NCBI RefSeq assembly: GCF_001905125.1 | Contig: NZ_LWLE01000038.1 | Span: forward strand, 89,320 to 153,319 | DNA from: Streptomyces sp. TSRI0281 | Lineage (GTDB): Bacteria > Actinomycetota > Actinomycetes > Streptomycetales > Streptomycetaceae | DNA length: 64,000 nucleotides | Direction of reading: 5' to 3' | Shown here: piece after piece, positions 36,496 to 45,249 of the stretch | How positions within the stretch are numbered: position 1 is the first letter of the stretch | Layout of the letters: every line of letters begins with the position of its first letter | Translations under genes and position numbers: made by a program | Notes under the pieces: model-generated | What the model was told of the DNA's origin: nothing | Seen by the model: the letters and a program-made list of their open reading frames with translations, nothing else | Databases searched by the model: none

Positions 36496-39324
36496 ATGCC
36501 CCCACGCACCGGCACATTCAGGGCCGCCGCAGTCGCGGCCGCCCTCGCCCTCGGTACCTTCCTGCCGACGGCCTCGCCACCGGCCCGAGCCGCGGCGGCG
36601 GAACCCGTACCCGTCACCGATCACTGCCAGGGGCAGTGCGCCGACATCCTTCCCCCCGGCGAGAACGGCAACGCCACCCTCGTCGAGATCCTCGGCAACA
36701 AGGCGTTCGGCACGCACCCGGCCCACAGCGACGACCAACTCGACCGCTACAACGGCCTGGTGGCCGGGCACACCGCACTCACCGACCGGAAGCTGACCGA
36801 CTTCTTCAACGACGCCTCCTTCGGGGTCGCGAAGGACCAGATCGAATCCGTCACCTCGCCCCGCGAGGACGTCACCATCACCCGGGACAAGGCGAGCGGC
36901 GTCCCCCACATCAAGGGCACCACCCGTTACGGCACCGAATTCGGCGCCGGGTTCGCCGCCGGCCAGGACCGGCTCTGGCTGATGGATCTCTTCCGGCACA
37001 TCGGGCGCGGCGAACTGACCTCGTTCGCGGGCGGCGCGCTCGCCAACCAGGGCCTGGAGCAGCAGTTCTGGCCGCAGGCCCCGTACACCGAGGCCGACCT
37101 CGAAGCCCAGGTCGAGCGGATCAGGACCACCGAGGGCGCGCAGGGCGAGCAGGCCATGGCCGACGCCCAGGCGTATGTCGACGGGATCAACGCCTACCGG
37201 GAGAAGTCCAAGAAGGGCCGCTACTTCCCCGGCGAGTACGTCCTCACCGGCAAGATCGACGCCATCACCAACGTCGGCGAGATCCAGCCCTTCCGGCTGA
37301 CCGACCTGATCTCGATCGCGTCCGTCGTCGGCGGGCAGTTCGGCGGTGGCGGAGGCGGCGAGGTGCAGGCCGCCCTCTCCCTGCTGGCCGCCCAGGAGAA
37401 GTACGGCGTCGCCGAAGGAACCGAGGTCTGGGAGTCGTTCCGGCAGCGCGAGGATCCCGAGGCCGTGCTCACCGTCCATGACGGCACCGCGTTCCCGTAC
37501 GCGGGCAAGCCGGACGACGCCCGCGGCACCGCCCTTCCCGACCGGGGCTCCGTCACACCCGAACCCCTGATCCACGACCGGACCGGCTCGGCGGGAACCG
37601 ACCGGAAGGACCCGGTCGAGGCCCCGGCCGCCCTCGAACCGCTCCAGGGCATGTACGACAAGGGCGTCATCCCCGAGGGCTCGCTCCCGGGCTCCGGCAC
37701 CGGCGCCGAGAAGCGCGGTATGTCCAACGCCCTGCTGGTCTCCGGCAAGCACACCGCGAGCGGAAACCCGATCGCCGTCTTCGGACCGCAGACCGGCTAT
37801 TTCGCACCCCAGTTGATGATGCTCCAGGAACTCCAGGGTCCCGGCATCAGCGCCCGGGGCGTCTCCTTCGCCGGAGTCGGCATGTACATCCAGATGGGCC
37901 GCGGTCAGGACTACGCCTGGAGCGCCACCTCGGCCGGCCAGGACATCACCGACACATACGCCATCGAGCTGTGCGAACCCGGTGGCGGCGCCCCCACCAA
38001 GGACTCCACGCACTACCTCTACCGGGGCACCTGCACCGCGATGGAGAAACTGGAGCGCGCCAACTCCTGGAAGCCGACCGTCGCCGACTCCACCGCCGCG
38101 GGCTCCTACCTCATGCGGGTGTGGCGCACGAACTACGGCATCGTCACCCATCGCGCCACGGTGGCCGGCAAGCCCGTCGCGTACACCTCGCTGCGCACCA
38201 CCTACCGCCACGAGGCCGACTCGATCGTCGGCTTCCAACTGCTCAACGACCCCGGCCAGGTCAAGGACGCCGCCTCCTTCCAGCGAGCGGCGGGCCATAT
38301 CGACTACGCCTTCAACTGGTTCTACGCCGACTCCCGCACCGCCGCCTACTTCAACAGCGGCATGAACCCGGTCCGGGCGCAGGGCGTCGACCCGGCCCTG
38401 CCGATCAGCGCCGAGCGGGCGTACGAGTGGCGGGGCTACGACCCGGCGGCCAACACCGCCGACTACACGCCGTACGCCGAGCACCCGCAGTCCAGCGGCC
38501 AGGACTACTACGTCTCCTGGAACAACCGGCAGGCCGAGGGCTACGCGAGCGCGGGCTTCGGCTTCGGGGCGGTGCACCGGGGCGACCTGCTGGACGACCG
38601 GGTGGCGAAGCTCGTAGAGGAGGGCGGGGTCACCCGCGCCTCCCTGACCCGGGCCATGGCCGATGCCGCGCTCACCGATCTGCGGGGCGAGCAACTGCTG
38701 CCCGAACTGCTGAAGGTGGTGCGCTCCCAGCCCGTCTCCGACCCGGAGATCAGTGCGGCGGTACAGCAGCTGGAGTCCTGGCGGGCGGCCGGATCGCAGC
38801 GCAGGGAGAGCAGTGAGGGCTCCCACGCGTACACCCACGCCGACGCGGTACGGATCATGGACGCCTGGTGGCCGAAACTGATCGAGGCCGAATTCCGGCC
38901 CGGTCTGGGCGACGGCCTCTACAACGCCCTGACCGGCAGCCTCGCCGTCGACGAATCCCCGGCGGCCGCCCACGGGCCGAGCGGGGCGCACAGCGGTTCC
39001 GCTTTCCAGTACGGCTGGTGGGGCTTCGCCGACAAGGACCTGCGCCAGGTCCTCGGGCAGCCCGTCAAGGGCCCGCTGGCGAAGACGTACTGTGGCAACG
39101 GTGACCTGAGCGGCTGCCGTGACGCCCTGCTCGCCACTCTGAAGCAGGCGGCGGCCGAACCGGCCACCGAGGTCTATCCCGGTGACGACAGCTGCAAGCC
39201 CGGCGAGCAGTGGTGCTCCGACGCGATCATCCACCGCCCGCTGGGCGGGATCTCGCAGAAGTCGATCCACTGGCAGAACCGGCCGACCTATCAGCAGGTC
39301 GTGGAGTTCCCCTCCCACCGGTAG
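36496..39324 (+). CDS. Secreted penicillin acylase family (Ntn) hydrolase
   Basis: This 942-residue precursor has a signal peptide (about 1-33, ending ARA-AAA). The alpha-chain region has DVTITRDKASGVPHIKG and FAAGQDRLWLMDLFRHIGRGEL. The Ntn nucleophile is Ser410 in KRGMSNALLVSG, which becomes the N-terminus of the beta chain after self-cleavage; a spacer peptide probably ends at the preceding Met/Gly. The beta chain has FGPQTGYFAPQLMMLQELQG and terminal Cys pairs. Family members cleave amide bonds of acyl-homoserine lactones, beta-lactams or N-acylated lipopeptides; the real substrate is open. ATG 36496 follows GGAGGAG. Two inverted repeats in the promoter suggest dedicated control. Confidence 0.93.
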   Translation: MPPRTGTFRAAAVAAALALGTFLPTASPPARAAAAEPVPVTDHCQGQCADILPPGENGNATLVEILGNKAFGTHPAHSDDQLDRYNGLVAGHTALTDRKLTDFFNDASFGVAKDQIESVTSPREDVTITRDKASGVPHIKGTTRYGTEFGAGFAAGQDRLWLMDLFRHIGRGELTSFAGGALANQGLEQQFWPQAPYTEADLEAQVERIRTTEGAQGEQAMADAQAYVDGINAYREKSKKGRYFPGEYVLTGKIDAITNVGEIQPFRLTDLISIASVVGGQFGGGGGGEVQAALSLLAAQEKYGVAEGTEVWESFRQREDPEAVLTVHDGTAFPYAGKPDDARGTALPDRGSVTPEPLIHDRTGSAGTDRKDPVEAPAALEPLQGMYDKGVIPEGSLPGSGTGAEKRGMSNALLVSGKHTASGNPIAVFGPQTGYFAPQLMMLQELQGPGISARGVSFAGVGMYIQMGRGQDYAWSATSAGQDITDTYAIELCEPGGGAPTKDSTHYLYRGTCTAMEKLERANSWKPTVADSTAAGSYLMRVWRTNYGIVTHRATVAGKPVAYTSLRTTYRHEADSIVGFQLLNDPGQVKDAASFQRAAGHIDYAFNWFYADSRTAAYFNSGMNPVRAQGVDPALPISAERAYEWRGYDPAANTADYTPYAEHPQSSGQDYYVSWNNRQAEGYASAGFGFGAVHRGDLLDDRVAKLVEEGGVTRASLTRAMADAALTDLRGEQLLPELLKVVRSQPVSDPEISAAVQQLESWRAAGSQRRESSEGSHAYTHADAVRIMDAWWPKLIEAEFRPGLGDGLYNALTGSLAVDESPAAAHGPSGAHSGSAFQYGWWGFADKDLRQVLGQPVKGPLAKTYCGNGDLSGCRDALLATLKQAAAEPATEVYPGDDSCKPGEQWCSDAIIHRPLGGISQKSIHWQNRPTYQQVVEFPSHR

Positions 39325-39420
39325 GGGCCGTACGGATGGGCCCGGCCGCCCGGTATCGCCGCCCTGAGCAGGCGATATTCGGTGGTCGGGCCTCCCCGGT
39401 CCGGGGATAGGGTGCCGTAC

Positions 39421-39900
39421 ATGACAGTGTCAACGCGCCTGGAGAAGGTCACCCCCGACAACGTGATCGCCGCCTGCCGCCTTCAGGTCCGCCCGGACCA
39501 GACGACGTTCGTGGCGCCGGTCGCCCAGTCGCTGGCCGAGGCGTATGTGCATCCCGGCGTCGCCTGGCCCCGGCTGATCTGCGACGGCGAGCGGATCGTG
39601 GGCTTCGTGATGGCCTTCTTCGACATCCCCTTCGACTACGACGCGGACGTACCGGACGCCCCGCCGCGCTCCGGGCTCTGGCGCCTGGCCGTCGACGCCG
39701 GTGAACAGGGCCGCGGCTACGGGCGCTTCGCGGTGCGCGCGGTGAACGAGGAGCTCCGCAGACGCGGCGGGACGCTCTCCACGGTGACCTGGCATCCCGG
39801 CGAGGGCGGCCCGGAGGGCTTCTATCTGGGGCTCGGTTACCTCAAGCGCGGGCTGACGAACGACGGCGAGTACCTCGGCGAACTGGACCTGACCGTCTGA
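39421..39900 (+). CDS. GNAT family N-acetyltransferase
   Basis: This 159-residue single GNAT domain starts with TRLEKVTPDNVIAACRL. The acetyl-CoA loop is AGEQGRGYGRFAV, and the closing GFYLGLGYLKRGL strand is typical of the spermine/spermidine acetyltransferase-like group. The substrate is unknown. It stands alone; a possible hairpin (40025-40041) and low-complexity DNA follow. Confidence 0.9.
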   Translation: MTVSTRLEKVTPDNVIAACRLQVRPDQTTFVAPVAQSLAEAYVHPGVAWPRLICDGERIVGFVMAFFDIPFDYDADVPDAPPRSGLWRLAVDAGEQGRGYGRFAVRAVNEELRRRGGTLSTVTWHPGEGGPEGFYLGLGYLKRGLTNDGEYLGELDLTV

Positions 39901-40111
39901 CCACCCGGCGGATCTGCCGGCACGACCGCCCGACCGCCCGACTGCCCGCCCGCCCGACTGCTCGCTCGCCCGCCCGACTGCCCGACCGCCCCTCGACCGA
40001 CCGACCGCTCGACCGACCGCCCGACGGGGGGCCTGCCCCCGTGGGCGCCCTGCCGGTCGGGTGCCGCCCGCCCGCAGGGGACGGCACCTACGGGGACGGC
40101 ACCCGTCCGTC
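39901..40111. repeat. Low-complexity CGACCGCC repeat spacer between convergent genes
   Basis: From about 39925 to 40025 the sequence is a run of GACCGCCC, GACTGCCC and GACCGACC units. A CGGGGG-GCCTG-CCCCCG hairpin follows at 40025-40041, and two direct copies of GGGGACGGCACC at 40077-40088 and 40093-40104. No gene is seen. The hairpin may terminate the GNAT transcript. Confidence 0.6.
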
Positions 40112-41380
40112 CTACCCGCCGTACCGCAGATACTTCTTCCGCTTCGCCCGGAACGCCGCCAGGTCCTCGCGCCAGGCACCCACCACCTCATCGGTGTCCG
40201 CGCCCGCGTCGATCATGGTGCGGACCCGGGTGTTCCCGGTGAGCTTGTCGATCCAGTTGTCCGGGCGCCAGGCGAAGCCGCTCCAGGACCGCTTCGCCGT
40301 CACCAGCAGGGCGATGCCGGTACGGACCGGGTCGAAGACCTCCCGGTCCTGGACGTGCAGCTGCACCCCGCCGACCGTCTTCCCCTGGAACTTGGAGAAC
40401 GTCGGCGCGAAGTACGCCTCGCGGAACGACACCCCGGGCAGTTCCAGGGCATTGGCGGCGGCTGCCCAGCGGTGGTCGATGCCCTCCGCCCCCAGCAGCT
40501 CGAACGGCCGCGTGGTGCCCCGGCCCTCGGAGAGGTTCGTGCCCTCGAAGAGGCAGGTGCCGGAGTAGACGAGGGCCGTTTCGGCGGTCGGCATGTTCGG
40601 GCTCGGCGGCACCCACGGCAGCCCGGTCCCGTCGAAGAAGTCCGAGCGCCGCCACCCCGACATCGTGACCACGTCCAGCTCCGCCGGCCGCTCCGCCAGG
40701 AACTCCGCGTTGAAGAACAGGGCCAGCTCGGCGACGGTCATGCCGTGGGCCTGGGCGATCTCCCGGCGGCCCACGAACGTCGCGAACGCCGGATCGAGGA
40801 CCGGCCCGAGCGCCGCGCGCCCGGTCACCGGGTTCGGCCGGTCCAGGACGACGAAACGTCTGCCCGCGAGCGCGGCGGCCTCCATGCAGTCGTACAGCGT
40901 CCAGATGTACGTGTAGAAGCGGGCCCCCGCGTCCTGGATGTCGAAGACGACCGTGTCCACCCCGGAGGCGGTGAAGATGTCCGCGAGCGGCTGACCGCTC
41001 TTCAGATATGTGTCGTAGACCGGCAGCCCGGTCGCCGGGTCGTCGTACCGCCCCTCCGAGCCGCCCGCCTGCGCGGTGCCCCGGAAGCCGTGCTCCGGGC
41101 CGAAGACGGCGGTCAGGTTCACCCGCGGGTCCGGGTGCATCACATCGACGATGTGGCGCACATCGGCGGTGACACCGGTCGGATTGGTGACGATCCCGAC
41201 CTTCTGGCCCCGCAGCGTCCGGTAGCCGTCGGCGGCCAGCCGGTCGAACCCGGTGCGGACCCGGCCGTGCCCGCCGCCGTGCCCCGGGCGGGCGGCGGCG
41301 GGTCCGGTCCCGGCCGCCGTTGCCGCGAGGGCGCCCACAGCGCTCCCGGCGGCCAGCAAACCACGTCTGGACAGGCTCAT
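40112..41380 (-). CDS. Secreted NamZ-type exo-beta-N-acetylmuramidase (DUF1343)
   Basis: This 422-residue protein has a twin-arginine signal, SLSRRGLLAAGSAVGALAATAA. The DUF1343/NamZ body has KVGIVTNPTGV, AVFGPEHGFRG, LPVYDTYLKSGQP, FDIQDAGARFYTYIWTL, RPNPVTG and a C-terminal EGTNLSEGRGTTRPFELLGAEG block. Characterised relatives remove N-acetylmuramic acid from the non-reducing end of peptidoglycan fragments during wall recycling. ATG 41380 starts the signal. No other wall-recycling gene is adjacent. I am confident of the family; the exact specificity is inferred. Confidence 0.92.
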   Translation of the reverse strand: MSLSRRGLLAAGSAVGALAATAAGTGPAAARPGHGGGHGRVRTGFDRLAADGYRTLRGQKVGIVTNPTGVTADVRHIVDVMHPDPRVNLTAVFGPEHGFRGTAQAGGSEGRYDDPATGLPVYDTYLKSGQPLADIFTASGVDTVVFDIQDAGARFYTYIWTLYDCMEAAALAGRRFVVLDRPNPVTGRAALGPVLDPAFATFVGRREIAQAHGMTVAELALFFNAEFLAERPAELDVVTMSGWRRSDFFDGTGLPWVPPSPNMPTAETALVYSGTCLFEGTNLSEGRGTTRPFELLGAEGIDHRWAAAANALELPGVSFREAYFAPTFSKFQGKTVGGVQLHVQDREVFDPVRTGIALLVTAKRSWSGFAWRPDNWIDKLTGNTRVRTMIDAGADTDEVVGAWREDLAAFRAKRKKYLRYGG

Positions 41381-41499
41381 TCCGCTACCTCCATGATCGC
41401 GCCGACTGTCATGGTCACGCACGCTAGCGCGGGCGCGGGCCGCGCGGAACGACTCGGACCGGGCAGTTTCCCCGTCCTGGCGCCGGCCCCTTCCCCGAC

Positions 41500-41521
41500 G
41501 ACATACCGACCGGTTAGTCTG
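41500..41521. promoter_or_regulatory. CATACCGACCGGT operator upstream of the SDR operon
   Basis: The CATACCGACCGGT motif is followed by TAGTCTG, giving an imperfect 20-bp palindrome (7 of 10 paired positions). The site lies 33 bases before the SDR start and shares its core with sites at 19411-19430 and 47535-47556. The TetR at 42774, in the same operon, is a likely ligand. Confidence 0.55.
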
Positions 41522-41553
41522 CCGGGGCAGTCGGCTGAGAGAGGCGGGACCCG

Positions 41554-42318
41554 ATGAGTACGGTGCAGGGCGCTGGCGTGGTGGTCACAGGAGCCGGAGG
41601 CGGTATCGGCGCCGCGCTGGCCCGCAGATTCGCCGCGGAAGGTGCGCGGGTCGTCGTCAACGACCTCGACCTCGGCCGGATCGAGCCGCTCGCCGAGGAG
41701 ATCGGCGCCACCGCCGTCGCCGGTGACGCCTCCCGCATCGTGGACACCGCCCGTGACGCCCTCGACGGCACGGTGGACATCTACTGCGCCAACGCGGGCC
41801 TCGCCTCGCCCGGCGACGTCTTCGCCGACGAGGAGATCTGGGCCGCCGCCTGGGACGTCAACGTCATGGCCCATGTCCGTGCCGCCAAGGCCCTGCTCCC
41901 GGACTGGCTGGAGCGCGGCAGCGGCCGCTTCGTCACCACCGCCTCCGCCGCCGGACTCCTGACGATGATCGGCGCGGCACCGTACAGCGTCACCAAGCAC
42001 GGCGCCGTCGCCTTCGCCGAGTGGCTGTCCCTGACCTACCGCCACCGCGGCCTCAAGGTCCACGCGATCTGCCCGCAGGGCGTGCGTACGGACATGCTCA
42101 CCGCCGCGGGCTCCGCGGGCGAGTTGGTCCTCGCCCCCGGCGCCATCGAGCCGGAAGCGGTCGCCGACGCGCTGTTCGACGCCATGGCCGAGGACCGCTT
42201 CCTGGTCCTGCCGCACCCCGAGGTCGCCGGGTACTACCGGGCCCGCGCCAAGGACCCCGACCACTGGCTGGGCAGTATGAACCACCTCCAGCGGAAGTGG
42301 GAGGAGACCGGCGCATGA
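41554..42318 (+). CDS. Short-chain dehydrogenase/reductase
   Basis: This 254-residue SDR has a TGAGGGIGAALA cofactor loop, CANAG and the catalytic set around SAAGL and Tyr/Lys in APYSVTKHGAV. Asn-Asp-Leu after beta-2 (VVVNDLD) suggests NAD rather than NADP. It overlaps the truncated ligase gene by four bases and heads an operon with TetR. The likely role is oxidation of a hydroxyacyl or alcohol intermediate in acyl-CoA metabolism, judged from the neighbours. Confidence 0.92.
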   Translation: MSTVQGAGVVVTGAGGGIGAALARRFAAEGARVVVNDLDLGRIEPLAEEIGATAVAGDASRIVDTARDALDGTVDIYCANAGLASPGDVFADEEIWAAAWDVNVMAHVRAAKALLPDWLERGSGRFVTTASAAGLLTMIGAAPYSVTKHGAVAFAEWLSLTYRHRGLKVHAICPQGVRTDMLTAAGSAGELVLAPGAIEPEAVADALFDAMAEDRFLVLPHPEVAGYYRARAKDPDHWLGSMNHLQRKWEETGA

Positions 42319-42734
42319 TCTCCTCCCCGTACGCGGCCAAGCCCTGGGCGGCCCTGCTCAGCGCGGCCCAGCGCACCCCCGTCACCCCGGCCGAGACCCT
42401 GGTGCACGCCTTCCGCGCATCCGTCGCCCGCGCCCCCGAGCGCCCCGCCCTCGCCTACTTCGACGGGCGCCTCACCTACCGGGAGACCGACCGGCTCTCC
42501 GACTCCGTGGCCGGGCATCTCGCGGCCGAGGGGCTCCGGCGCGGCGACCGCGTCGCGATCATGCTCCAGAACACCCCGCACTTCGTCCCGGCGCTGCTCG
42601 GCGCCTGGAAGGCCGACGCCACCAAGGAACGGCTCGCCGCATACAAGTATCCGCGCGAGGTGGAGATCCTGGCCGAGCTCCCCAAGACGGCGAGTGGGAA
42701 GATCCTCAGGCGGGAACTGCGTTCCCCTCGGTAG
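42315..42734 (+). pseudogene. Internally deleted acyl-CoA ligase (AMP-binding) gene
   Basis: The open frame codes for 139 residues. The first about 100 match the N-terminus of class I adenylate-forming ligases (ALAYFDGRLTYRETDRLSDSVAGHL, RGDRVAIMLQNTPHFVPALLGAWKA). The last about 35 match the extreme C-terminus (RLAAYKYPREVEIL, LPKTASGKILRREL, which includes the catalytic Lys). Everything between, roughly 350-400 residues with the ATP-binding P-loop and the A3-A8 core motifs, is missing, and the frame is kept across the junction near 42610-42625. The product cannot make acyl-adenylate. It is still coupled to the SDR by an ATGA overlap. Confidence 0.85.
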
Positions 42735-42773
42735 ACCGGTTCACGCACAGTACGGAAGGCAGGTGGCGGCAAC

Positions 42774-43367
42774 ATGGCCAAGGCGACGGACGGGGACGCC
42801 ACGCCCGTCCCTCAACGGCTGCTGGCCGCTGCCACCAGGCTCTTCGCCGAGCGCGGCTACGACCGCACCTCGGTCCAGGAGATCGTGGAGGCGGCGGGCG
42901 TCACCAAGGGGGCGCTGTACCACTACTTCGGCTCCAAGGAGGACCTCCTCCAGGAGGTGTACGCCCGGATGCTGCGGCTCCAGCAGGAGCGGCTGGACGC
43001 CTTCGCGGACGCCGACGCGCCGGTCGAGCAGCGGCTGCGCGACGCCGCCGCCGACGTGGTCGTCACGACCATCGACAACCTCGACGACGCCGCGATCTTC
43101 TTCCGCTCGATGCACCATCTGAGCCCGGAGAAGAACAAGCAGGTGCGGGGCGAGCGGCGCCGCTACCACGAGCGCTTCCGGGCGCTCATCGAGGAGGGGC
43201 AGAGGAGCGGGGTGTTCTCCACCGCCACCCCGGCGGACCTGGTGGTCGACTACCACTTCGGCTCCATCCACCACCTGTCCACCTGGTACCGCCCGGACGG
43301 CCCGCTGAGCCGCCAGGAGGTTGCCGACCACCTGGCGGACCTGCTGCTGCGGGCCCTGCGCCCGTAG
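42774..43367 (+). CDS. TetR family regulator of acyl-CoA metabolism
   Basis: This 197-residue protein has a TetR helix-turn-helix (about 15-60: RLLAAATRLFAERGYDRTSVQEIVEAAGVTKGALYHYFGSKEDLLQEV) and a ligand domain with FRSMHHLSPEKNKQVRGERRRYHERF, a block common in TetR regulators next to acyl-CoA dehydrogenases. It is 39 bases after the deleted ligase in the same operon. The operators at 41500 and 47535 are candidate targets, which would link this operon with the kinase/acyl-CoA dehydrogenase operon. AGGTGG lies upstream of ATG 42774. Confidence 0.9.
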   Translation: MAKATDGDATPVPQRLLAAATRLFAERGYDRTSVQEIVEAAGVTKGALYHYFGSKEDLLQEVYARMLRLQQERLDAFADADAPVEQRLRDAAADVVVTTIDNLDDAAIFFRSMHHLSPEKNKQVRGERRRYHERFRALIEEGQRSGVFSTATPADLVVDYHFGSIHHLSTWYRPDGPLSRQEVADHLADLLLRALRP

Positions 43368-43677
43368 CCACCCGGCCCGCCTCCGTACCGGCCCGCCCCG
43401 CCCCTCCGTCCGGCCCGCCTCGGCCCCGCTCCGACACCGAGAGCCGTCCCACGCGCTCCGGCGGGTGCGGGATTCTGCGGGCTTACAGGCATATCCGAAG
43501 AGCTGTCCGTTTATAGAACGTACATGTCCGGTTCCCGCTCTTGACGGTGCGCGGTCATCTCGCTGAACATCGGTCACGCATCTCGCACCAGTAGCTCCAG
43601 TACCCGGCCGGGCACGGCACGGCCGGGTAGCCCCCCGCACGTTCCGTCAGTCCCCGAACGGAATCCGGAGCCCCTCG
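43368..43677 (+). promoter_or_regulatory. Long intergenic region with leader hairpin upstream of the M28 aminopeptidase
   Basis: This is 310 bases without a gene. The AT-richer core near 43490-43530 (TTATAGAACGTACATG) probably contains the promoter. A 10-bp perfect stem (TACCCGGCCG / CGGCCGGGTA) at 43601-43629 with a nine-base loop lies about 50 bases before the ATG and would sit in the 5' leader. No known riboswitch consensus was recognised. Confidence 0.5.
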
Positions 43678-45018
43678 ATGAGCCTGAACCGCTTTGCCCT
43701 GCGCAGATCCCCGGCCCTTCCGGCCGCCGCCGCACTCGCTCTCGCCGCCCTGCTCGCCACCGCCGCACCCGCCGCCCAGGCGGCCGGGACCACCGCGGCA
43801 CCGGCGGCGGTGGCCGCCCCCGACATCCCGCTCGCCAACGTCAAGGCGCATCTCACCCAGTTCCAGTCGATCGCCACCGCCAACGGCGGCAACCGCGCCC
43901 ACGGCCGCCCCGGCTACAAGGCGTCCATCGACTATGTGAAGGCCAAGCTGGACGCGGCCGGATACACCACGTCCCTCCAGCAGTTCACCTCGGGCGGTGC
44001 CGTCGGCTACAACCTCATCGCCGACTGGCCCGGCGGCGACGCGAACAAGGTCCTCATGGCCGGGGCCCATCTGGACTCGGTGACCTCCGGCGCCGGCATC
44101 AACGACAACGGCTCCGGCTCCGCCGCCGTGCTCGAAACGGCACTGGCCGTCTCCCGGGCCCAGCTCCAGCCGGACAAGCACCTCCGCTTCGCCTGGTGGG
44201 GCGCGGAGGAGCTCGGCCTCGTCGGGTCGCGGTACTACGTCAACAACCTGCCGTCCACCGAGCGTTCCAAGCTCTCCGGCTACCTCAACTTCGACATGAT
44301 CGGCTCGCCCAACGCCGGTTACTTCGTCTACGACGACGACCCGGTCATCGAGAAGACCTTCAAGGACTACTACGCCGGTCTCTCCATACCCACCGAGATA
44401 GAGACGGAAGGGGACGGCCGCTCCGACCACGCCCCGTTCAAGAACGTGGGCATACCCGTCGGCGGACTGTTCTCGGGCGCGGACTACACCAAGACCGCCG
44501 CCCAGGCCCAGAAGTGGGGCGGCACGGCGGGACAGGCCTTCGACCGCTGCTACCACTCGTCCTGCGACAACACGAGCAACATCAACGACACGGCCCTCGA
44601 CCGCAACAGCGATGCCATCGCCCACGCGATCTGGACCCTGTCCGCCGGGACCGGCGAACCGCCCACGGGCGAAGGCGTCTTCAGCAACGCCACCGATGTC
44701 GCCGTCCCCGACAACGGAGCCGCGGTGACCTCGTCGATCGCGGTCACCGGCCGTACCGGCAACGCCCCCGCCGCCCTCCAGGTGGGTGTCGACATCAAGC
44801 ACACCTATCGCGGCGATGTGGTCATCGACCTCCTCGCCCCGGACGGGACCGCCTACCGGCTGAAGAACTCCAGCAGCGGCGACTCGGCCGACAACGTCAT
44901 CGCGACCTACCCGGTCGACGCGTCGAGCGAGACCGCCAACGGCACCTGGAAGCTCCGGGTGCAGGACGTGGCCGCGCAGGACACCGGCTACATCGACAGC
45001 TGGAAGCTCACCTTCTGA
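43678..45018 (+). CDS. Secreted M28 zinc aminopeptidase with C-terminal P domain
   Basis: This 446-residue precursor has a Sec signal (about 1-36, ending AAQA) and a short propeptide. The M28 domain (about 50-325) has zinc ligands in LMAGAHLDSV, GINDNGSGSAA, WGAEELGL, FDMIGSP and GRSDHAPF, with the bridging Asp and catalytic Glu pair present. It closely resembles the S. griseus aminopeptidase. After a GTGEPPTG linker, a P (proprotein convertase) domain occupies about 335-446 with HTYRGDVVIDLLAPDGT and NGTWKLRVQDVAAQDTG. It would release N-terminal hydrophobic residues outside the cell. Confidence 0.95.
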   Translation: MSLNRFALRRSPALPAAAALALAALLATAAPAAQAAGTTAAPAAVAAPDIPLANVKAHLTQFQSIATANGGNRAHGRPGYKASIDYVKAKLDAAGYTTSLQQFTSGGAVGYNLIADWPGGDANKVLMAGAHLDSVTSGAGINDNGSGSAAVLETALAVSRAQLQPDKHLRFAWWGAEELGLVGSRYYVNNLPSTERSKLSGYLNFDMIGSPNAGYFVYDDDPVIEKTFKDYYAGLSIPTEIETEGDGRSDHAPFKNVGIPVGGLFSGADYTKTAAQAQKWGGTAGQAFDRCYHSSCDNTSNINDTALDRNSDAIAHAIWTLSAGTGEPPTGEGVFSNATDVAVPDNGAAVTSSIAVTGRTGNAPAALQVGVDIKHTYRGDVVIDLLAPDGTAYRLKNSSSGDSADNVIATYPVDASSETANGTWKLRVQDVAAQDTGYIDSWKLTF

Positions 45019-45249
45019 GCCTGAGCCCCGAGCCCTTGGGGCCGGGGGCCGGGAGCCGAGCCCCGATCCCTGTGGCCGGGGGCCATGGGGCCGGTCACTG
45101 AGCCCCGGACCCCGGACCCCGAGCCCCGATCCCCGAGCCCCGATCCCCGAGCCCCGGACCCTGAGCCCCGAGCCCGGAACCGGCGCCCGGCCACAGCCCC
45201 GGCGCGGGGCGGACCCACCCGGTCCGCCCCGCGCCGCCGGGCTCCCGGA
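45019..45249. repeat. GAGCCCCGATCCCC low-complexity repeat between convergent genes
   Basis: From about 45018 to 45180 the DNA is built of GAGCCCCG, GATCCCC and GGACCCC units, including GAGCCCCGATCCCC three times. It separates the M28 gene from the convergent acyl-CoA dehydrogenase and has no gene. Confidence 0.75.

Noticed and set aside
36244..39318. A 1,024-codon minus-strand open frame opposite the penicillin acylase
   Set aside because: The plus-strand acylase has a signal peptide, a catalytic Ser and conserved blocks; the antisense product has none.
39925..40025. Possible CRISPR-like short repeats
   Set aside because: The units are 4-8 bases, contiguous and without unique spacers; no cas genes are present.
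43368..43677. A riboswitch in the long leader before the M28 peptidase
   Set aside because: Only one simple hairpin was found and no conserved motif of a known riboswitch class could be recognised.
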